Notes under the pieces: model-generated
What the model saw: the letters and a program-made list of their open reading frames with translations, nothing else
What the model was told of the DNA's origin: nothing
Databases searched by the model: none
Source: Malaya genurostris
Taxonomy: Eukaryota > Arthropoda > Insecta > Diptera > Culicidae
Direction: 5' to 3'
Assembly (NCBI RefSeq): GCF_030247185.1
Contig: NC_080572.1
Location: forward strand, 218,207,435 to 218,271,434
Length of the DNA: 64,000 nt
In this document: piece after piece, positions 10,113 to 20,809 of the stretch
How positions within the stretch are numbered: the first letter of the stretch is position 1
Layout of the letters: each line of letters opens with the position of its first letter
Program-made: the position numbers and the translations under genes

Positions 10113-11475
10113 TGTTAGAGCAAATTCAGCAGCAGGAAGTTTTATATGGGAGATCTATAATAGAACTGAAACTGAAATAAACGTATCTCCAGCAAACCGT
10201 TTTAGTTTTATTTATTCGAACAGTTCTACTGTCAAATTTAAAATAGGTATACGCTCCCACGGCTCAGATATGAGATATGTTACAAAAAATTTAAATCTGA
10301 ATTTTATAACAAGAAAAACTGGCAGCTCCAGCAGTATTTTACTCTTGTTTCAAATATACAAAAAATAGAACGGCATCGTAGACCAGTTTTAAATTTAACA
10401 GAAGAACTGGTCGAATAAATAAAACTAGAACGGCTTGCTGGGTATACGTTTGTTTAAGTTTCTGCTCTATTATAGATCTTCCATAATTTATGTCAATTTT
10501 AAAATATGAATCCTGAATCTATAACAAAATAAACTGGCAGCCACAGCAGCGTTATATCTGTTCTTCAAATATAGGAAAAATAGAACGGCAACGTATACCA
10601 GTTTTCAATTTGACAATAAAACTGTTCGAATACATAAAACTAAAACGGCTTGCTGGGGATACGTTTGTTTCAGTTTCAGTTATATTATAGACCACCCATA
10701 TGAATCTTCCAACTGCTGAATTTAATCTTACAGTCGCATTTCAACATAGAATGATAGGGGATGGTTTCCAGATTCAAAATTTCTAATTTGACATTTAAGG
10801 CATGTTCAGGAGTTTTCCAGTTCTAGATGCATAATTTATGTCAGTTTAAAAATTTAAATCTGGAAATTATAACAAGAAAAACTGGCAGCCCCAGTAGCGT
10901 TTTGATCGTGTTTCAAAAATACAAAAAAAATAAACGGCAACGTATACCAGTTTTAAATTTGATTTGACAGTAGAACTGTTCGAATAAATGAAACTAGAAC
11001 AGCTGGCTGGAGATCAGTCACATACCAATAGGGGGGGCGAGGTTTGGGCGAGGGGCTCTGGCCCCTCCCGAAATAAAAAAACAAATGTTTAATTATTTAG
11101 AAAGTCTCAGACATTTGTTACAGAAATAACAAGACAGTAAACGTAAAAATATGTAATACAATAACAGTTTCAGCGGAAAAGTGTAAAGTAAGAGGCCGTA
11201 AAAAGCACACCGAGAATTAGGTACATCAGCAATCTTCAGTCATATTTTTTTACCTTTGGGCCCCTACCAAAACGAAATCTTGGGTACGGGCCTGCTGGAG
11301 ATACGCTTGTTTCAGTTTCAGTTATATTATAGATCTCCCATATAAAACTTTTAGCTGCTGAATTTGCTCTGAAACACGAGTAAAACGCTGGTGGGGTTGC
11401 CAGTTTTCATGTTATAATTTCCATATTAAAATTTTAGAACTAACATAAATTATGCATCTAAAACTGGAACATGCT
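10113..11475. repeat. Complex inverted and tandem repeat cluster
   Basis: The outer ends are inverted copies: AGAGCAAATTCAGCAGCAGG at 10113 matches the reverse complement of 11327-11375, including ATGGGAGATCTATAAT. Inside, a block ending AACGGCTTGCTGGGTATACG occurs in both orientations (10170-10260 and 10370-10480). Blocks carrying AACAAGAAAAACTGGCAGC recur at 10310, 10535 and 10875, and inverted at about 11395. It is an array of head-to-head and tandem copies of one unit, interrupted by a hAT-type MITE. Confidence 0.7.
11015..11294. mobile_element. hAT-type MITE with 8-bp target duplication
   Basis: The ends are CAGTCACATACC on the left and CAGGCCCGTACC when the right end is read in reverse complement. 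The 280-bp element is flanked by identical CTGGAGAT octamers (11007-11014 and 11295-11302). An 8-bp duplication and CAG-starting ends are the signature of hAT transposons. No coding capacity, so a hAT transposase must have mobilised it. It interrupts one unit of the surrounding repeat cluster, and removing it with one octamer restores the unit. Confidence 0.85.
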
Positions 11476-11744
11476 CTTCGTTCATTTAGACATTAGTCCT
11501 ATGGACGTAATTATAAATAAATAGATAATGCTTACTTAATGATGTCGAGTTTCATAGATATCTAATTCGTTGCAATGTGCCCGAAAAGCCGTAATTGATA
11601 CTTTTTTGTTTGAAATGAATTAATTCAATAAATAGAAAACAAAAATAAATTAATTCAATAAATATAAAACAAAAACGATTTTTACTTATTTTTATAAATA
11701 TAAAAAAATAGGTATAGAATTCGCAAAAATTTTAGAAAAATTTT

Positions 11745-12790
11745 CCGAGGCCCGGACGGCCGAATGTCATATACCAATCGATTCAGCTCGACGAACTGAG
11801 CAAATGTCCGTGTGTGTGAGTATGTGTGTTGTCAACTAAGAAGTCGAGAACTCAGAGATGGCTGAACCGATTTTTATCAAACCAGTCGCAAATGAAAGGT
11901 CTCCCCGTCACCCAGAACGCTATTGAATGGTTTTGAGATCGGATGTTTACTTTTTGAGTTATACGAAGTTTTATGTCAAAATTTTGCCAATATCTGTCAC
12001 TATTGACCTTGGAAACAGAATATATTTTCAGACTTAGATCCCGCACGGTAATAGCTATCCAACAAGCCATAGATTGTTAAAATCCATCCATTTTTAACGG
12101 AGATATCGACATTTTTGTGTAAGCGACTTTTTCCCCTATTCCAGCAGTAGAAGTTTTGAGCGCTGTCTGGCAAAGATATGCTTGGGAGCAACGTGAAACA
12201 CTATTTTTTATACTGTTACATACATTTGTTTCTAAGTGCCCAAAAGACTGTGTACAGCATGATATTTTGCGTAGGACCGATTTTAGCACGGTTCGTTTTT
12301 GGCAACATAATCGTTCGAATGTGACATATGTAAACCAGATGATGGCAGAATTTTCGAGTTGAAAGCAATTCCATAATCATATTGATTTAAACTATTTACA
12401 GCAATGAATGCTGGAAGAATATAACAGCCATATACCATTCGAATCAGTTCGTTGAGATCAGCAAATGCGTGTGTGACAAATAATTTCATTCAATTTTTTT
12501 CGGAATTGACTCAACCGTTTTCTACAAACTCAGATTCATATGAGAAGTCGTACAGGTTCCGACCTATGGTTCCGGAACTACAGGATGATATTTGAAACGA
12601 AATTAAAACTGTGTAACTCATTTTTCTCGTAAATGGCTGAACCGATCTAAGATTCAAATGAAATCTAAGAATCATCTGAGATTCAAATGAAAAGTTCTAA
12701 GATTCTATAAAACATCTTGTTTTGGTTTTGGAGATACAGGGTGATGAGTATAAAAATGTCCATTTCACATAAATTAATCAGGTTTATAGG
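11745..12790 (+). repeat. Repeat family R, long plus-strand copy
   Basis: Starts with a region rich in GAATGTCATATACCAATCG and a GTGTGTG tract. It continues with degenerate tandem modules of roughly 170-200 bp, each holding a version of GATGGCTGAACCGATTTT, ATTCAAATGAAA and GTTCCGGAACTACAGG. A second start-like module appears at about 12425. No ORF with recognisable domains. Confidence 0.6.
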
Positions 12791-12799
12791 GTTAGCAGA

Positions 12800-13580
12800 T
12801 TTGGATAGTCGATAACCAAATAAACTTATTTCATTTTTGGTTGTATTCAATTTTCGTTTCGGAAAGCACCCAAAAATTTAATTCGCACTACGATTCCTCA
12901 AAGATGTCTACATTGACTTTCAAACATTTTGAAACAAATGTAAACTATACAGCTACTCAAGTGAATTTATCTGACTTCAGCTACACCGATTTTCGAATTC
13001 CGGTTCCGGAATCGAATCGTTTCTCAAAGCTCAATCGTTTTCTCAAAAAAAGCCAAATCGAATTTCAGAAACAAAAGTTCAAATTAAAATAAATCCAATT
13101 CTGACTTTCGATTCTCGAATTGCAGGATGATGAATTTTTAAAATTCAAAGCGATATAGAAGATGACAATCCCGAAAAGCTTCAAAGTTGAACTCAAAAAT
13201 ATTGCAATTTATTCGTCATATGGCCATACGAATCGGTTTGGGTTATGCTGGTTCCTGAATCGGCTCTGGAAGTAACTTAAATTACTCTAAACTCTAAGGT
13301 AAAAATTACTTCGACATATCATGGAATGTTTAATCGTTTGTTACACTTTTAGATTCAAATTCGACCCGATATGCAGTTTCGACATTACAAAGTAACCACT
13401 TAAAACGACTGACATTAGAATAATGTCATGAAAACTGAAACACCGAAAAATATTCATGCAAAAAACTCATGCGGAATGATAAAAAAGGTATCATCTCACT
13501 GCTATGTGAATTAAGCACGTTTTATGTTTAGAATACATCTGTAATAAAATTTAGATGCGTTTCAATGAAATAAAATGTAA
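12800..13580. repeat. Diverged family R material, no gene
   Basis: TTCCGGTTCCGGAATCGAAT at about 13000 and the preceding modules are R-like but strongly diverged. Beyond 13250 the sequence is AT-rich with nothing recognisable. Confidence 0.4.
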
Positions 13581-13587
13581 TAATCGG

Positions 13588-13656
13588 GTGGCGAAATGGT
13601 AGCGCGTATGCACGAAATGCTTAAGAACGCCGGTTCGAGTCCTGTCTCTGAGCGTA
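13588..13656 (+). repeat. tRNA-like sequence with Pol III A and B boxes
   Basis: TGGCGAAATGGTAGCGC resembles an A box, and GGTTCGAGTCC 34 bp further on is a perfect B box. A CGA triplet lies where an anticodon would be, but the acceptor and anticodon stems do not pair. It is therefore more likely a degenerate tRNA or the head of a tRNA-derived SINE than a functional tRNA gene. The T-stem pairs only weakly. Confidence 0.4.
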
Positions 13657-14029
13657 TCTTTTTCCAAAAAATCATTTTTTCTGCTAAGTTTTTCATTCAT
13701 ATATTGGCTTCTCTAATATATGTTTCCACTCAGTCATTGCAAAAACTGATTTTATTTTGTAAATACTCATTTAATGCTGTTAAGAACAAGTATAATGTTA
13801 TTATAATACCGATATATTGCTTACATTACCGTTTAATATCTTCCCGATGCTGCTTTTTATGTACCAAGTAGAGACAAAATTTCTTTCGAAACTCGTAAAA
13901 CTTCGAACAGCCGGCTGTCGCTATCAATTCATACATTTAAATATCTTTTAAATTCCACAAAGTTCCTACTGTATTCTGAACAGATTTTGCGTCGTGCCAT
14001 TACGCGAAGTCAATGGTAGAATAGTATAC

Positions 14030-14407
14030 GAGGGTTGTATTTTTTGCATTTAGCCTAAAATGAAAACAGTATTTTATTTGATCGGAAATGATTTTATTAT
14101 TTTTCAAAATAGTTCCCTAGATGATCAATATACTTTTGCATACGCTTTAACCAATTTTCATAACAGTACTCCCAAAACATGGTTTTTGAACGCTTAAACA
14201 GCTTCTTCAGGGAAGCTTCTTGAATTGTTTTCCACGCAGTTTATTCTTCACGGAAGCGGACAAACAGTTAGATGCCCAGTCTGGACTATACGGCGGGTGG
14301 CTCATCAATTCAACGTTTTGGGTGCTTCGATCGTGAACAACTAATGCTAATGCTTGGGCTCGATTGACAATTGAACTTTTTCTGCATTTCTTTGCACTAA
14401 TCGACAC
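14030..14407 (-). pseudogene. mariner transposase C-terminal remnant
   Basis: On the minus strand the frame reads LVVHDRSTQNVELMSHPPYS, then PDWASN and VKNKLRGKQFKKLP. Further downstream, in a shifted frame, comes YENWLKRMQKYIDHLGNYFE. This is the mariner C-terminal third, ending at its usual terminus. The first two catalytic Asp residues are missing. A TACGAGGGTTGTATTTTTTG end at 14029 looks like a mariner terminal repeat; the partner end was not found. This lineage differs from those at 3236 and 5197. Confidence 0.7.
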
Positions 14408-14631
14408 GAGTGTTTCTTTTTTGAGCGATTGTCAAATTATGTGAGATCCAACGTGAACAGTTTTTTTTCACGACTAAATGTTCATGTAAAATAACGTATA
14501 AGCTTTTCACACTAATGCCCAAGACTGCCGGTACATCACATGGCGATCTCCCATTATCAGATTCAGATAAGATTTTCTAACAAAACAACTGATTTTAGAC
14601 GATTTTTTTTGAATTCATGGTTTACGTTACG

Positions 14632-14740
14632 TTTCGTCTTCGACTCGTCAATGCAGAGCAGTTCCAATTGAACTGCTTAATGCTAAAACTTAGACAGTTC
14701 AATTTGTACCGCTAAGCAGACGTAAAGTTAACGCTATTTG
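14632..14740 (+). repeat. Dispersed repeat family S, copy 3
   Basis: Contains TTTCGTCTTCGACTCGTCAA and GTTCAATTTGTACCGCTAAG, matching copies at 137 and 2530. It lies just upstream of a MITE whose inner arms share TCTTCGACTCGTCAGT, so the two families may be related. Confidence 0.55.
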
Positions 14741-14840
14741 CGAAACACTTTTTTATAATGCACCGAAGCGCAATGTCTTTCCTGACGTCCCAAAGGGAAC
14801 GAATAAGCGACTGAACTGGCCGAATGCAGATTTTAGTTAT

Positions 14841-15068
14841 TTAAGGGTTTGGCTAAAAGCCGTTTTTGTGCTTTGGGCACATAACCGATTTCGCTATTCT
14901 TTACTTTTCGTCTTCGACTCGTCAGTACAAATTGAATTGTATAAGTTTTTGCATTAAGCAGTTTACCTTGAACTACTTTGCACTGACGAGTCGAAGTCGA
15001 AACGTAAAGAATAGTGAAATCGGTTATGTGCCCAAAACACAAAAACGGCTTTTCGCCAAACCCCTGAA
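14841..15068. mobile_element. MITE with about 88-bp terminal inverted repeats
   Basis: The left arm starts TTAAGGGTTTGGCTAAAAGC and runs to CTTCGACTCGTCAGT. The right arm is its reverse complement with a few substitutions and ends GCTTTTCGCCAAACCCCTGA. Only about 50 bp separate the arms. Both strands therefore show near-identical short frames, which are artefacts. Confidence 0.8.
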
Positions 15069-15246
15069 TAAATTTAAAAAAATAATCGTCATACCAATGT
15101 TTTACAATCGCATAGGATGGTGCTACACTGCCAAAAGTCGAACTAAGTTGATTGAAGCACTCTTGTCTTGATAATCCACGACTTTTTTGCTGAGGAAAAT
15201 TTTCAACTCACTGTAAATAAAGCAAAAATGACAGAATGTTCTGAAG

Positions 15247-15450
<204 letters not shown>

Positions 15451-15504
15451 TTATATTATTATTATGGAAAAGTCAAATTCACCGGACAACACTTAGTGTT
15501 TCCA

Positions 15505-15720
15505 AGGCTAAATACATAAGTAACAACCTACGCACCACCAAAAATTTCGTCCCAAAATACATGAACCCACTGAATTGCCCCCAAAGTCGACCAGTTGAAG
15601 ATGATTACTGAAGGTACATTTTACGAAACATGTCTCGTCGGTCGAAGCCAATCAAAGGAAGTACAAAATCGTAAACATTGTCTAAACTTGTCGCCAAGAA
15701 GTTTGTACTGAATCTAAAGA
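15505..15720 (+). pseudogene. Tc1/mariner-type transposase C-terminal remnant
   Basis: FVPKYMNPLNCPQSRPVEDD is the block preceding and including the last catalytic acidic residue of ITmD37-type transposases (normal form NFVPKxxNPPNCPQxRPVEDxW). Downstream, after a stop, a basic stretch with RRSKPIKGSTKS and KKFVLNLKKDFH resembles the C-terminal tail. Everything upstream is missing or replaced by the ATT microsatellite. Confidence 0.6.
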
Positions 15721-16079
15721 AGGACTTTCACAACAAGGAGTACCAGTTAGTTTCTAATCAATTGTTAATAAAACCAATTTAATTTTTGTTTTCTTTGTGC
15801 TGTCCTTCAGCAATGATGGTGATAGATAAATAGAAACAAATTTTCTGATGTTAATAACAAAATTAGTTGTCAATGAGAATTTCGTGTTGGATTGAAATAT
15901 TGCTGGTTTGTCTCGAGGATATTCGCCAATTAAACACATTCTCTAAAACTAAGAGTTTTTTTTAGTAAAGTAAATTCTCAATTTTAACTAATTTAATAGT
16001 TATTTTGGAAATTTTGTTGTTAAAATCAACTAATTCAAAAACAGTAATACGAATTAGGCGCAGAGCTAATTTCGGTCGT

Positions 16080-16270
16080 TCCGTGTCTAGTCTAACTCCA
16101 ACATTATATCCCATGAAAATTTAATATCAAACACTTTTATATTATTTCCACTAAACACTAGCTGCGTCCATACTTTCATACATCAGAACTGTACACGATT
16201 GCCATCAATTTACACACACGCCTTCTACGTGACATCAACACCCACGAGAATTGTTCATCGACTATTGATT
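16080..16270 (+). repeat. Dispersed repeat G, copy 2
   Basis: The segment TTTAATATCAAACACTTTTA followed by CACTAGCTGCGTCCATACTT is a diverged match to 8150-8230. No function inferred. Confidence 0.4.
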
Positions 16271-16315
16271 TTGCTCTCCCCAAAAGATTGATTGCATTGC
16301 TTGCTTGGCCAACAG

Positions 16316-16414
16316 AACGATGGTACATTCATATGCAATGGATGTACTTTTGGTGAAATATGCACTGAATATTTAAATGGTTGGCGCGCTCCCTGTTATT
16401 ACCATGGAACTGAA
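16316..16414 (+). CDS. Candidate isolated exon, cysteine-rich (uncertain)
   Basis: A 99-nt open stretch (33 codons) is bounded by an acceptor-like GGCCAACAG and a good donor-like GAA|GTGAGT, both in phase 0. It reads NDGTFICNGCTFGEICTEYL then NGWRAPCYYHGTE. The composition (four Cys, several Gly and aromatic residues) looks like a real secreted or extracellular peptide segment rather than random sequence. I do not recognise the family, and no neighbouring exon was identified. It might equally be a chance ORF. Confidence 0.25.
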
Positions 16415-16489
16415 GTGAGTTCCGTCGAGGTCAGCGTGAAACCGAAATATTTGATACAACTAGCGTGGCATTGCTGGCTTTAGAGGAAA

Positions 16490-18600
16490 GTGTCCATACC
16501 GCTGGAGCAAAATCTCTTACACTTGAACACTAGCGGCAAAATTAAATTAGAATCTCGCTGCTACCTGTAGTTTTCCGTGGAATCGAATCAACTTAAAGTG
16601 GTTCAGGTTCGATTTATTCATCCGACCGCGTGTCCTTCGGTTTCCGAAACGGAGGCACCAACAGCAGAGACAGGAAAAACTTGAGTAAAGAAATATTTCA
16701 ATAATTGATTGGTTATGCATAATAAGATATCCCTTAAAGGCTATAACATTCGATTTGTTATTTTCAGATGAGATTTGCGAATAAAATAAATATATTATAG
16801 TTCTTTTATAAATTGCACTGGAGCGAAAATGTAATTCCCTCCCTCGGGGCGAATCGAGCCACGGCACACACAATGGGAGAAGCACGGGTAATAAGCAGAC
16901 CGAGAATAACGACTCAAAGGGTTAACATATGTACACACATAAAATCATGTTTACAGGTTGATTTACCGATTATTATTATTTAAAGTTGCTTCTTAAAGTA
17001 ATTCTACGGTATCGATTTTTCTTCGTTGGCCAGCGACCGTGAGCAAAACGAATGCTTCGTGTGATTCGATACGCGGCGTAGGTTTGATGATATTTGATGA
17101 TCCGCCGGGGGTTCAAAGATGGTAACGAAAGATCATAACCAAAGTGATTTTATTTTACCATGTTTGTTAAACTATTGAGAATATTTTATCAGTTTCACAT
17201 ATTAAAAGCCTCAGAACTAGAGCAAATCGCTAGCTAGGCACTAGGCACATTTTGTAAACCAATTATCGCCACTCCAGTCACTTCGGATCGGTCAACCCTT
17301 CGTCGCGCCATGAACCATACATCCCGAACGGCCAGCCAAACAAAGTGGCGAGGCAAAGTGCAGTTCAAAAAGCATAAAAAATGAATCATCACAAGAAATG
17401 TGCTTCCATCTCGCAGGAGCAAATCTCCGCAAGGCACCGCTGAAAATGAACGTTGCCACTTCTTGAAGCCCACAGGATGCTGACAAACGGTCGCCGAAGA
17501 TGCGGTGCGATCGACTGTGGGTAGTCACATAAAAAGTATAAGATACTGAATAACTGCAGCTCGCGGTTTACGATTGCAGTATCCCAGCGGCACACGAGTT
17601 CCGTAGCTCAACACAATGCAAATATGGTAAAATTTATTATTGTTATTTATTAATAAACATAATTTACGGTCTTCTTTCCTCAGCTGAAGCTGATGGTTGG
17701 GGAAGGCAACCGAACAGAGTTGTTGATGTGCGGAAGAAGACCGATTTCTGATCCCGGCGGTGCTAGGAATCGTTCGACTGCTGCTGTGCCAAAGTTAATC
17801 TTTCAAGCAATGTAATTCAAATTTTTTCTACCATTCAAAAGGGGTTGGAAGCCTGTTTCAATGCTACCGTATTGAATTCTAGTTTCCCGACAAAACTAGA
17901 TGTAATTCAACTGAAAATGAGTTTAAATCAATTCGCTGCAAACTTTTGGTCGAGAACATTTTTAGCTACCCGAAGAAAGTTGTAGTGACGATTAAGAAGA
18001 CTGCAATCTACTGGCAGTCGGACATCGATTAGACCCGCTACTCCAGAAGAATGACCACCAACGCTTGCGGGGAGAGTCCGAAAAATTCCTTTCAACTAGC
18101 CTCGGGCAAGGCTTCTGAATCTAAACGTAATCGCGATAGCGCGAAGCCCTTGCAGAATCAACGATTTATTATTCATTGAAAAAGGTTTGCTGCTTGCAGT
18201 CGCGGTCAAGTTTGCGATTTTCACGCTCGATAAATCTGACAAGGCTGTCGCTGTTCGATGGGATTAGGAATCGAACCACTTGAAGGGATTTATACCGTGT
18301 AAAGAGCGGTTACTTCGGGAATCAATTTTCATACCGACTTCACATAGTGTGCAAATTATTTGTGCCCAATGGGAGAATTATTACAACAATCATTATTCAA
18401 AAAATACTATAAATCTGCACATAAGATTAATGCGACAATTGTGAATGACAAGCATCTGTAACTACTTCGTATTTTATTCAACTGAATTGAGGGTTCAGGT
18501 CGCAAGAAACGTTCAGGTAGATTTAATGGGTAAGAGAAGACTCTTCTTAGTGTCCATAGAATTGTACCTCTTGTCTCTCAATTTTTCTGTGTACTAGAAA
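16490..18600. other. No confident gene; possible 5' gene end near 17550-17700
   Basis: Mostly apparently unique sequence. From 17280 to 17620 the composition is more GC-rich. A TATA-like CATAAAAAGTATAAG lies near 17528 and a pyrimidine-rich acceptor-like CTTCTTTCCTCAG ends at about 17683. No open frame could be carried across that splice, so I do not call a gene. Confidence 0.35.
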
Positions 18601-18639
18601 TCAGCCGACAAGTATATCGAAAACAAAGGTCACCGAGAA

Positions 18640-18800
18640 AATATGGCGCCCGGGGCAAAATAAGATTTGCCGCCCTCTTCGTTGGTTTAATGAGCAAAAA
18701 AAGTTCAACTCCATCTTCGGAAATATGAAAAAGGTCCCAAGGTTTGGGTTTGCCGCTCCCCCCCTAAAAACGTTGCGCCCGGGGCGAGTAACCCCTACCT
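18640..18800. repeat. GC-rich transposon-end-like fragment
   Basis: GGCGCCCGGGGC at about 18639 and TGCGCCCGGGGCGAG at about 18773 bracket a short segment with TTTGCCGCCC and TTTGCCGCTC motifs. Such GCGCCCGGGGC ends are common in insect hAT-like MITEs, but the termini and duplication are not resolved. Confidence 0.35.
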
Positions 18801-18819
18801 TGATATACCACTGGATCAT

Positions 18820-19690
18820 TGATCAAGTTCGAAGATCAAATGGCGTTGACTTCTGGTTCCGGAGATATATTGGTATAAGTGACGTAATCGACAAAACACA
18901 TTGTTTTCTTCGCTTCAATTTTCTAGAAGACGGCTGAGCTTCTTTAAACAAACTTAGACTCATTTGAAAGTTACTAACGTATTGCATCTGTTTTCATTTA
19001 GCTAACTCAGGTTCTATTCTTTGCAGTTCTCTGTCAACGGAAACCGTCCGAGATGCAAGAGCGGTATACTATTTCCTGCACAATTGTTTGCCAGTTTGCC
19101 TCAGATATAACTTTTCCCTGACAGATCTCCCGCCAGATAAATACCTGCCAGAACAAGCCAACCATCAGAAAATGATTTCTAATTTCCAGAAAAGTGTTTT
19201 CCTGGAAAAATTATTTCCCAGTAAAAAATACGTAAGCTGGACGCAACAAAATATATGCCCAATTAGGCTTTTCCATGTGAAGCGTATGGTGCCCAAATGT
19301 CGCTGCTGCTGACGTGGAGCATTTAATGTTTTTTTTTCTTAAAATTGTGACGTTATTTTGCTGCAACACAAATCCTAATCTACAGTGTTTCGTTTTTATA
19401 AAATTAACATATTTCAATACAATGAAGAAATAAGAATTGAAGGCAAGAACTCATTCATTCAATAAATTTATTTCATACAAATACATGAATTAATCTGAGG
19501 ATAATAATAAATATGGTGACGAATAACACAAAACGACTTTCCTTAGTGAGTTCAAGTTTCTCAATGCTGTACATTCGATCATTTCAAGAATTTGCAACTT
19601 ACTGCACAAACGATCCACTCGAGACAGCCGTTGATCTATTTTTATTTTTCGTTATGAAATATCCATTTTCAATTGGGTTTGTTTACATTT
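18820..19690. other. No recognisable gene
   Basis: AT-rich sequence with short frames on both strands (for example 19088-19312) that have no recognisable domain. Nothing further seen. Confidence 0.4.
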
Positions 19691-19695
19691 CTTAA

Positions 19696-20798
19696 GGTGA
19701 AATGTAGCGTCATAAAATGCGCGCAAAATTTTATCCGCTTCAGTTAAACGAACCGTCGCACAAAGCATACCAAGAAAAACGGACACATAGAAACAAGAAC
19801 TTTTTTCAATGATTGAGCGCAGTGGGTTTACCTCTAGTTATATAGACTTGTAAAAAATTTCTCAAAAAGAATGTATTCCAAGACTTCCAAACCCAGACAT
19901 TTTCCTGGTGTGGATTCAGTATTCTCCCAATACGGCTCCGCCACTCCTTGGCTGCGAAGTCTGTTGAAACAAATGGTCATATTCAACAATAAATGTGATA
20001 CCAAGACTTTGCTTTGCTTGACGAGGTTTATTCGAATTGTTTATTATTATTGTTTGTATCACAGGTTAATGAACGATAATACTTGGCTTGTATTCATTTC
20101 ATTCAGTAGCTTGTCAATGTTGAAGTTTTAGTTTTTCTAAAAAAAATTGCTACAATCTAAAATAATACCTGTTTTACGATATTACACAGCCAAGCATTAT
20201 TGCTTCAGCAACATCAATGCATTGAACACAACAGAGTTGGACATTATCAGCATTATAAATTACAGCTACTTAGAAAATAAACGATTTCTTACAATACTCA
20301 TTTTATTGTATTCAACTCGTTTTTATTTCAACGCAAAACCCAATACTGCATAAATTCGCGTCATTATTTGATATGTAATTTTTGCTCACGATATAATGCC
20401 ACCGTGCCCACCGTGCATTTCTCACACCACCTCAATACGAAACAGCAGCGCGCAAGCAATAAAAAAAAATGCGGAAAAGTTTATGTAAACTTTTTCAAAT
20501 TTCGGTTGTTTTAGCTAAAATTTTATAATTTTGAGTTGCATTTTCAGATTCTTTGTGAAATTCTGCTACAAACACTACTTTTCAGTTCTAAAATCATCCC
20601 CGTGGAACGGAACAGTTACCGTTTATACATTTCAAAAACCAATTACGGCTCGGCAAAGCAAAATTTCAAAATTCTAAGAATACTTAGTTGTGATGAATTT
20701 GATTTCGAAAACTTAAGTGTTTTTGGTTTTTCGAAAATCGGTCTAGTTTTTGAATAATTGATCAAAAACGCGATTTTCGCATTCCGCTACATTTCACC
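19696..20798. mobile_element. TTAA-bounded element with short inverted repeats
   Basis: The left boundary is TTAA then GGTGAAATGTAGCG. The right boundary is CGCTACATTTCACC then TTAA. The 14-bp ends are perfect inverted repeats, and the flanking TTAA duplications (19692-19695, 20799-20802) match piggyBac-type insertion. The alternative is a TA-duplicating element whose end is AGGTGAAATG. The 1.1-kb interior has no recognisable transposase, so it is non-autonomous. Confidence 0.7.
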
Positions 20799-20809
20799 TT
20801 AAGTCCTCA

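Noticed and set aside
13588..13656. Functional serine tRNA gene (CGA anticodon position)
   Set aside because: Acceptor and anticodon stems do not pair, so only a tRNA-like remnant is reported.
14833..15171. Near-identical short frames on both strands
   Set aside because: They result from the MITE's inverted repeats.
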